Below, in pieces: positions 3,890 through 9,305 of a DNA stretch of 9,305 bases. The notes below the pieces were generated by a model. The model worked only from the letters and a program-made list of their open reading frames with translations, was not told the DNA's origin and made no database searches. The DNA lies in contig USLH01000092.1 of NCBI GenBank assembly GCA_900555435.1, positions 1-9,305 of the forward strand. Reading direction: 5' to 3'. The DNA is from an uncultured Oscillospiraceae bacterium (GTDB taxonomy: Bacteria; Bacillota; Clostridia; Oscillospirales; Ruminococcaceae). The position numbers and the translations under genes were made by a program. Position 1 is the first letter of the stretch, and each line of letters opens with the position of its first letter.

Positions 3890-6568
3890 ATGAAACGCAT
3901 CTATTCCATGAACGCCGGCTGGAAATTCCGCAGGGAGACCTCCTCTGCAGGCTTTTCCGGAACCGATGATTTCGATATGTTCTCCGGCTACACCAAAACC
4001 GGCGCCCTCCAAGGTCCCGGAAGCGACAGCTTCTGCGACGCCGACTGGAAAGAAGTCCGTCTCCCCCACGATGCTTTGACGGAAGAGCCCTTCGATCCCA
4101 AAGGTGCACAGGGCTTCAAGCCCCGGGAAGCCGTCTGGTACCGGAAGACCTTTGAAGTGCCCGCCGACTGGGACGGGAGCCGGATCTTCCTGCGCTTTGA
4201 CGGTGTGGCCTGCCGCAGCAGCATCTGCTTAAACAATATCTGCATTGCCAAAAGCGAGAGCACCTATACCCCCATCTCCGTCGAAATCACCGACCTGCTC
4301 CACTACGGCCAGCCGAACCTCCTCTCCGTCCGTGCCGACAATTTCCGCTCGGAGGGCTGGTGGTACGACGGCTGCGGCATTTACCGCAGCGTCTGGCTCA
4401 CCGTCACAGAAGAAACCCGCTTTGCGGAAAACGGCGTTTTCGTCTCCGCCCGACCGGAAGAAGAGGACAACTGGCGGCTGCAGATCCGTGCGGAGATTGA
4501 CCGCCCCGCCGGCGGGCAGCTTCTCCATGTCAGCTGCCTTGACGCAGAAGGCGAGATCCCGGTCACCGGCTCTTTTGTAAAGCTGACCCTGCCGGTCAAG
4601 AACCCGCTCCTCTGGTCCATGGAAACCCCAAACCTCACCCCGGTAACCGTGACTCTCACCGACCGGGAAGGCCATCTCTTCGACGAAGAGACCATCCCCT
4701 TCGGCTTCCGGACGGTGCAGTTTGACCCGGAAAGCGGCTGCCTTTTAAACGGCGAGCCGGTGAAGCTGAAGGGTGTCTGCCTCCATCACGACCACGCCGG
4801 AGTAGGAACCGCCCTCTCCTATCCCCTCCACCGCTACCGCCTGGAGCGGCTCCGGGATATGGGCTGCAACGCCATCCGCACCTCCCATAACCCCCAGGAT
4901 CCGGAATTTTATAAAGCCTGCGATGAGTTGGGCTTCGCCGTTATGGACGAAACCCGCCACTTTTCCTCCGCCCCGGAGGAGCTGCGGCAGCTGCGCACCA
5001 TGATCCGCCGGGATCGGAACCACCCCTCCGTCTTCCTCTGGAGCCTTTTTAACGAAGAACCCCTCCAGTGCAGCGCCATGGGCGAAAAGATCGCCCGTAC
5101 CATGAAGCGGGTCGCCGACGAAGAAGACGGCACCCGCCCGGTCACCGGCGGCATGAACGGCCCTCTGGAATGTGAAGGTGCCGTCCACGTTGTCGACGTC
5201 ATGGGCTTCAACTACCTCCAGTACGGCTACGATGAGTTCCATGCCCGCTTCCCGGAACTTTCTGTCGTCGGGTCGGAGACCGCTTCCTATTTAAGCGAAC
5301 GGGGCGAGTGGAAGGATACGGACACCGAGACCCTCCTTCGCCGCAGCGCCTTCGGACGGAAGCGCAGCGACGGCGTCCATACCCGCACTGTGAACCTCCA
5401 TATGTGGTCGGACACCCCCGGCGACACATGGAAAAGGATCGCCGAACGCCCCTTCGTTGCCGGCGGCTTTGCGTGGACGGGATTTGACTACCGGGGCGAA
5501 ACGGACTGGCCCGGCGTGATCGCCGATTTCGGCGCCATGGATCTCTGCGGCTTCCCGAAGGACGCCTTTTACTGGAACCGCTCCCTCTGGAAGGAAGAGC
5601 CGACCCTTCACCTCTCCTGCTATCCCGACGGGAAGGGCGGCGCCCTGCTCTGCTGCTATGCAAACGCCGACCGCCTTCGGATCATACCGGAAGGGAATCC
5701 CCCCATCGAAGCGGACTTTGACCCCTTTGATCCCCGCCCCTGCCCCGTACCCGCCGGGATCCCCGTCACAGTGGAAGCCTTCCGGAACGGCGAAAAGCTC
5801 GGCGAAGAGCGCTGGGTGCCTGCCAAAGCGCCTGCCCGGCTCCATTTGAGCTGCACCCGCAAGGACGCCCCGGAGGGGGAGGCCGTCGCCTTCAACGTCT
5901 CCCTTTTCGATGAGGACGGACGGCTCGTCGACAGCGAAGAGCCTGTTTCCTTCTCGGCGGAATCCGGCGAGATCCTCGGCGTCGGCAACGGCGACAGCTG
6001 CTCCCACGAGCCGGACTGCGCCAATACCCGGAAGCTCTACCACGGCTGCGCCCAGGCCATCGTCCGGGCGGGAACCGGGGAAGCTCTCACCGTCTCCGCC
6101 CGGTGCGGCGGACTGTGCGCCGAAGCCACCGTCCCCATCCGCCCGGCCCGGATCCCGGAAATCCCCTCCTGTGAGCCGTGGCTGCGGATCTGCCCGTGGC
6201 GGATGTCCGACGTCACCGACACCCCTCCCCGCCCGGATCAGATCCACGATTTCATGTACAACTGGATCCCCACCATGGCAGGGGTGTCCCAGAGCCTGAT
6301 GATGAGCGGAAAGCACGGTTTTGCCTGTTTCTCCGGGGAGTTTACTGCCCCGGAGGCACCCTGCGTCCTGCACCTGACCGGTATAGCCGGCCACTTCGAC
6401 CTTTACCTGAATGGAGAAAAGCTCCTCTCTTCCGCAGACGAGGATATCCACAGCTACCACCTCCCCCTCCCCGACGCCCTTTTCGGGAAACAGGGCAAGC
6501 TTTCCCTTGTTTTCACCTGCACCGGCGGCATCGTCCGGGTGGGCGAGATCTACCTGACCTGTCTGTGA
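3890..6568 (+). CDS. Glycoside hydrolase family 2 enzyme, probable beta-galactosidase
   Basis: This 892-aa protein has no signal peptide or membrane segment and so acts on sugars already imported. The layout is the multi-domain GH2 form. It has an N-terminal galactose-binding-like jelly roll (about 1-190; LPHDA at 58-62, VWYRKTFEVP), an Ig-like domain (about 195-290) and a TIM barrel (about 290-580; LKGVCLHHDHAG near 295-305, NAIRTSHNPQDPEF). Then comes a DUF4982/GH2 C-terminal-type region (about 590-780; GVGNGDSCSHEPD) and a final beta-sandwich (about 800-892). The proton donor is E389 in LWSLFNEEP and the nucleophile E463 in VVGSETASY; GGFAWTGFDYRGE also fits the family. Retaining hydrolysis of a beta-galactoside is most likely, but GH2 also covers beta-glucuronidases, beta-mannosidases and galacturonidases, so the substrate is open. 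The start is fixed by AAAAAGGAG six bases before the ATG and by the promoter just upstream. It stands alone, with no transporter or regulator gene beside it, between its own promoter and terminator. Confidence 0.93.
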   Translation: MKRIYSMNAGWKFRRETSSAGFSGTDDFDMFSGYTKTGALQGPGSDSFCDADWKEVRLPHDALTEEPFDPKGAQGFKPREAVWYRKTFEVPADWDGSRIFLRFDGVACRSSICLNNICIAKSESTYTPISVEITDLLHYGQPNLLSVRADNFRSEGWWYDGCGIYRSVWLTVTEETRFAENGVFVSARPEEEDNWRLQIRAEIDRPAGGQLLHVSCLDAEGEIPVTGSFVKLTLPVKNPLLWSMETPNLTPVTVTLTDREGHLFDEETIPFGFRTVQFDPESGCLLNGEPVKLKGVCLHHDHAGVGTALSYPLHRYRLERLRDMGCNAIRTSHNPQDPEFYKACDELGFAVMDETRHFSSAPEELRQLRTMIRRDRNHPSVFLWSLFNEEPLQCSAMGEKIARTMKRVADEEDGTRPVTGGMNGPLECEGAVHVVDVMGFNYLQYGYDEFHARFPELSVVGSETASYLSERGEWKDTDTETLLRRSAFGRKRSDGVHTRTVNLHMWSDTPGDTWKRIAERPFVAGGFAWTGFDYRGETDWPGVIADFGAMDLCGFPKDAFYWNRSLWKEEPTLHLSCYPDGKGGALLCCYANADRLRIIPEGNPPIEADFDPFDPRPCPVPAGIPVTVEAFRNGEKLGEERWVPAKAPARLHLSCTRKDAPEGEAVAFNVSLFDEDGRLVDSEEPVSFSAESGEILGVGNGDSCSHEPDCANTRKLYHGCAQAIVRAGTGEALTVSARCGGLCAEATVPIRPARIPEIPSCEPWLRICPWRMSDVTDTPPRPDQIHDFMYNWIPTMAGVSQSLMMSGKHGFACFSGEFTAPEAPCVLHLTGIAGHFDLYLNGEKLLSSADEDIHSYHLPLPDALFGKQGKLSLVFTCTGGIVRVGEIYLTCL

Positions 6569-6571
6569 CCG

Positions 6572-6617
6572 ACAGCAAACGCCGCAGTTTTTCCGCTGTG
6601 GCGTTTGCTGTTTTTTT
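6572..6617 (+). terminator. Intrinsic terminator after the GH2 gene
   Basis: A 16-bp stem, ACAGCAAACGCCGCAG (6572-6587) with CTGTGGCGTTTGCTGT (6596-6611), contains one G-T wobble. It has an eight-base loop (6588-6595) and ends in seven T (6611-6617). It starts three bases after the GH2 stop codon, so the hydrolase message ends there. Confidence 0.95.
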
Positions 6618-6649
6618 CGTTTTATGCGGAGCATTTGACCGGATTTCTG

Positions 6650-6678
6650 TTGCCATTTTTCGTAAAATATCGTATAAT
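6650..6678 (+). promoter_or_regulatory. Promoter of the GGDEF-EAL gene
   Basis: TTGCCA (6650-6655; 5/6) and TATAAT (6673-6678; 6/6) are separated by 17 bases that are themselves AT-rich. The predicted start is near 6685, 37 bases before the ATG at 6722. This excludes longer upstream starts in the same frame, which would lie before or inside the promoter. The 153-base gap otherwise holds only the preceding terminator. Confidence 0.88.
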
Positions 6679-6721
6679 AGAAATAGTAACCTCTCCACAA
6701 GGACAAAAACAGAGGATCCAT

Positions 6722-8986
6722 ATGAAACTTCCGAAAAGCGCAACCATTATGTGGAACAGCAAGGACTACCGCAGGAAAATGCCCTGGTACCGTCTGGTCT
6801 TCGTCCTGCTGATCCTGATCACAGCCGGAATCGTCAGCATCGCCATCTGGAACACCGTAAAGCTGCAAAACGCCATTCACACCCGCACCCTCATCTATGT
6901 GGACGATGTTTCCGATCAGATTGCCGATTCCGTCGACCTGCGGCTGACTGAGATCACCATCGACCTCCAGACCCTCAGCGACTCCGTTTCGCTGACGGGC
7001 CTGAACCGCCACGCCTATCTTTCCTCCTATCTGGAACGAAAGCAGTCGATGCTGGGATTTTCCTCCCTTTTCCTCCTCCTTCGGGACGGGACGGTTTTCC
7101 CACAAGTCGACCGGGACGTTGACTTTTTCCAATTGGACGGCGTACAGCAATCCTTTGAAGGCTCCCCCGGCATTTCTTTTTTAAGCGGGCAGGATCTCCT
7201 CTATTCCGTCCCCGTGTCCGTGAAAGGCGACACTTCCGCCGTCTTGGCCGGCATCCGGAGTCAGCAGCAGATGCAGGAGCTGATCGGCACCCGCTGCTTT
7301 GAAGGGAAGGGCTTCACCTGCATCGCCGACACCGCTGGCTCCCTGATCATCTCCCCTTCCGGCATGGATCCCTTTTTAAAACTGGAAGAGCTCTTTCCCA
7401 CCGAAGACCCGGATCTGCTCCCTAACATCCGTGCCATGGAGGAAAACATCGCTAAAAGGGAAAGCAATGTTTTCTCCTTTAAAAGCACCGACGGCAATGA
7501 GTTGATCCTCGCTTACAACCCGCTGCAAAGCTACGATTGGGTGCTTCTAACGCTGGTTCCCGCCGACCTGATCTCTCACCAGACCACCCGTTACATCGCC
7601 CGGAGCTTCGTAAGCCTCGGCATCGTGATCCTTCTCTGCATCGGGACGCTCCCGCTGCTTTTCTTCCTCTTCCGGCAGCATTTTACCCATATGCAGCAGA
7701 TTGCCTTCGTGGATCCCCTTACCGGCTGCATCAACAACGCCGCCTTCCAGCTATCCTGTGCCGACCTGCTGCAGGGCTCCCCTCCCTGCACCTATACCCT
7801 CGTCTATCTGGATCTGAAAAATTTCAAGCTTGTCAACGAGGAGTTCGGCTCTGCTCAAGGCGACCACACCCTCCGTTATGTAATGGAGACCATCCAGCAG
7901 AATATCAAAGAGGACGAGCTTGCCACCCGTTCCACCGCCGACCGGTATTTCCTCTTATTAAAGGAATCCGACCCCTCCGTCATCCGCAGCCGCTTGAGCC
8001 GGATCGCCGAAGAGATCAATTCCCCGGCCGAGCGACTCCGGAAGCCTTACCGCCTGACCATCCAGAGCGGCGCTTACTTAGTGGACGACCCGAGTTTGGA
8101 TGTGACCATCCTGCAGGACCGCGCCATCACCGCCTGCCGTAGCCGTTCCTCTGACCAGGACGGCGTATGTATCTTCTATGATACCGCTTTGACCCGGAAA
8201 ATGCAGGAAGAGCACGACTTAAACGACCAGCTTGAGCCATCCTTGAAAAACGGTGATTTTAAAATCTTCTTCCAGCCTAAGATCCGCACGGACGATCATC
8301 TCCCCGGCGGCGTCGAAGCCCTTGTACGTTGGGATCATCCTCAAAGAGGGCTGCTGCTCCCACAAATTTTTGTCCCGCTTTTTGAGAAAAACGGAAAAGT
8401 CTGCACTTTGGATGTTTACGTTTTCGAGGAAGTCTGCCGCACACTTCGCCGTTGGATCGACAAGGGCGGAAAGCCCATCCCCGTTTCCATCAACGTTTCC
8501 CGCCAGCATTTCCGGAATGTGGATTTTTTGGATCAGTACGAAACCATTGCGAAAAAATATGAGATTCCCAAGGGTTTGATCGAGCTGGAGCTGACCGAAT
8601 CCATCTTCTTCGATGCCAACTCCCTCCCCAATGTGGGCAAGCAGATCAAGCGGATGCACGAACTGGGCTTCCACTGCTCTCTGGACGACTTCGGCATGGG
8701 TTACTCCTCCTTGAGCCTGCTGATGGAATTCGACATCGACGCCATCAAGCTGGATCAGAGCTTTTTCAAGGACATTGACCGTCCCCGCGCCCGGGAGGTC
8801 ATCAGCTCCATACTGCAGCTGTCCAAGTCCATCGGCACCCAGACCGTAGCAGAAGGCGTCAAAAACGACCGGCAGATAGCCTTCCTAACGGAAGCCGGCT
8901 GCGATTTGATCCAAAGCTACTACTATTCCCCTCCCCTCCCGGTTGCGGAATTTGAAGAGTGGCTCGCTCGCCGCCAATCCTCTTAA
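6722..8986 (+). CDS. Membrane-anchored sensor with degenerate GGDEF and intact EAL domain (c-di-GMP phosphodiesterase)
   Basis: A 754-aa inner-membrane signalling protein. TM1 (about 25-43, LVFVLLILITAGIVSIAIW) and TM2 (about 296-318) flank an extracytoplasmic region of about 250 residues, probably a Cache-like sensor by size and topology; no ligand motif is recognised. A GGDEF domain follows (about 325-485; VDPLTGCINNAAF, D331). Its active-site loop is TADRY (405-409) instead of GGDEF and no RxxD inhibitory site is evident, so it should not make c-di-GMP. The EAL domain (about 505-750) keeps the expected catalytic residues: EAL at E532, N591, E623/E626 in ELTES, DDFG at D655-D656, K676 and D678 in IKLDQ, E711 in VAEGV, and Q731. 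It probably hydrolyses c-di-GMP to pGpG, with the GGDEF relic perhaps binding GTP as an allosteric module. The start is chosen from AGAGGA (6711-6716) five bases before the ATG and from the promoter position. Downstream targets such as motility or adhesion cannot be told from this window. Confidence 0.94.
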   Translation: MKLPKSATIMWNSKDYRRKMPWYRLVFVLLILITAGIVSIAIWNTVKLQNAIHTRTLIYVDDVSDQIADSVDLRLTEITIDLQTLSDSVSLTGLNRHAYLSSYLERKQSMLGFSSLFLLLRDGTVFPQVDRDVDFFQLDGVQQSFEGSPGISFLSGQDLLYSVPVSVKGDTSAVLAGIRSQQQMQELIGTRCFEGKGFTCIADTAGSLIISPSGMDPFLKLEELFPTEDPDLLPNIRAMEENIAKRESNVFSFKSTDGNELILAYNPLQSYDWVLLTLVPADLISHQTTRYIARSFVSLGIVILLCIGTLPLLFFLFRQHFTHMQQIAFVDPLTGCINNAAFQLSCADLLQGSPPCTYTLVYLDLKNFKLVNEEFGSAQGDHTLRYVMETIQQNIKEDELATRSTADRYFLLLKESDPSVIRSRLSRIAEEINSPAERLRKPYRLTIQSGAYLVDDPSLDVTILQDRAITACRSRSSDQDGVCIFYDTALTRKMQEEHDLNDQLEPSLKNGDFKIFFQPKIRTDDHLPGGVEALVRWDHPQRGLLLPQIFVPLFEKNGKVCTLDVYVFEEVCRTLRRWIDKGGKPIPVSINVSRQHFRNVDFLDQYETIAKKYEIPKGLIELELTESIFFDANSLPNVGKQIKRMHELGFHCSLDDFGMGYSSLSLLMEFDIDAIKLDQSFFKDIDRPRAREVISSILQLSKSIGTQTVAEGVKNDRQIAFLTEAGCDLIQSYYYSPPLPVAEFEEWLARRQSS

Positions 8987-9000
8987 ACGCTCCCATCGAC

Positions 9001-9037
9001 AAAAAACCGCCCTGCCCCATTTGAGGCAAGGCGGTTT
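9001..9037. terminator. Shared terminator between convergent EAL and upp genes
   Basis: AAACCGCC (9004-9011) pairs with GGCGGTTT (9030-9037). After one mismatch TGCC (9013-9016) pairs with GGCA further in, leaving a loop of about eight bases. On the minus strand the stem is followed by six T (A-run 9001-9006), making a good terminator for upp. On the plus strand the tail TTTGCGTTT is weaker but may still serve the EAL gene. Confidence 0.82.
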
Positions 9038-9053
9038 GCGTTTATTCTCAGTC

Positions 9054-9305
9054 TTATTTGGTGCCGAAGATCCGGTCGCCTGCATCGCCCAGGCCGGGTA
9101 CGATGTACTTGTGCTCATTGAGCTTTTCATCCAGGCTGGCGGCATAGACCTGCACATCGGGATGCGCTTCCACCAAGGCATTGAGCCCTTCGGGAGCAGC
9201 GATGATGCAGAGGAATTTGATCTGGTTGACGCCCTTGTCCTTTAAGAGCTTGATGGCGTCGATGGCGCTGCCGCCGGTAGCCAGCATGGGGTCCAGCACC
9301 AGAAC
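9054..9305 (-). CDS. upp: Uracil phosphoribosyltransferase, C-terminal part (5' end beyond window)
   Basis: The last 83 codons and stop of a minus-strand gene that continues past the right edge. The product converts uracil and PRPP to UMP in pyrimidine salvage in the cytoplasm. The visible part contains the PRPP-binding loop LDPMLATGGSA, the segment IKFLCIIAAPEG, and the characteristic ending PGLGDAGDRIFGTK, nearly identical to the E. coli Upp C-terminus. The full protein is normally about 209 aa, so roughly 125 N-terminal residues are outside the window. The reading frame stays open to base 9305, so the GTG at 9299 is internal and not a start. It converges with the EAL gene and shares the hairpin at 9001-9037. 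Confidence 0.96.
   Translation of the reverse strand, partial: VLVLDPMLATGGSAIDAIKLLKDKGVNQIKFLCIIAAPEGLNALVEAHPDVQVYAASLDEKLNEHKYIVPGLGDAGDRIFGTK

Noticed and set aside
6605..6721. Longer N-terminus for the EAL protein from an upstream ATG or alternative start
   Set aside because: The extra residues overlap the GH2 terminator and the TTGCCA-17-TATAAT promoter. The ATG at 6722 has its own ribosome binding site.
5291..7150. Long open frame (619 codons) on the minus strand across the GH2 gene
   Set aside because: It lies antisense to a clearly conserved GH2 gene, crosses that gene's terminator and the next promoter, and has a low-complexity Gly/Val/Asp-rich translation typical of the complement of GC-biased codons. 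No family motif is visible.
1..9305. CRISPR arrays, insertion sequences, phage attachment sites or other mobile elements
   Set aside because: No repeated spacer-like units, transposase motifs or terminal inverted repeats were seen. The tRNA genes sit at the left edge, but I see no integrase or direct repeat of a tRNA end inside the window.

Overview
The window looks like chromosomal DNA of a GC-rich Bacillota, most likely a gut-type clostridium of the Oscillospiraceae/Ruminococcaceae kind. Reasons: GC-rich coding sequence with AT-rich gaps, strong AAGGAGG-type ribosome binding sites, near-consensus sigma-70/sigma-A promoters with 17-bp spacers, and the protein types present. The taxonomic call is inference; no marker gene in the window settles it.

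Layout. Positions 1-139 (minus strand) hold two tandem tRNA-Leu genes, CAG (cut by the window edge) and GAG, driven by a perfect TTGACA-17-TATAAT promoter at 200-228. Four plus-strand genes follow: a YbiT-like ABC-F translation factor (362-1963), the Mg2+ transporter mgtE (2406-3734), a family-2 glycoside hydrolase of the beta-galactosidase type (3890-6568) and a membrane-anchored degenerate-GGDEF/EAL protein (6722-8986). Each appears to be its own transcription unit with its own promoter and an intrinsic terminator after it. At the right edge upp (uracil phosphoribosyltransferase, minus strand, cut by the window) converges on the EAL gene across a terminator hairpin at 9001-9037.

The most interesting stretch is the roughly 275-nt leader of mgtE (about 2132-2405). 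It has a near-consensus promoter, then an 18-codon upstream ORF (MDLSPYPPSTIYRRTGGC, 2173-2229) with an excellent Shine-Dalgarno match. A large hairpin begins at that ORF's stop codon, a strong intrinsic terminator lies before mgtE, an 8-nt candidate antiterminator pairing exists, and a hairpin overlaps the mgtE ribosome binding site with an alternative 10-nt partner inside the upstream ORF. The peptide's form (acidic residue 2, clustered prolines, then an arginine pair) resembles the MgtL leader peptide of enterobacterial mgtA. There, low Mg2+ makes ribosomes fail on acidic/proline codons and so switches on Mg2+ uptake. No M-box riboswitch sequence is seen. I propose a translation-coupled attenuator sensing Mg2+ for MgtE; the mechanism is inference.

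The ABC-F gene directly upstream has one canonical and one wrecked ATP site: NBD2 lacks the Walker A lysine, the catalytic Glu is Gln, the switch His is Tyr, and the partner NBD1 signature is also lost. Because ABC-F factors relieve ribosome stalling on difficult peptide stretches, its position beside a leader-peptide-controlled Mg2+ transporter may be functional, but this is speculative. The GH2 and EAL genes look like ordinary accessory metabolic and signalling genes.
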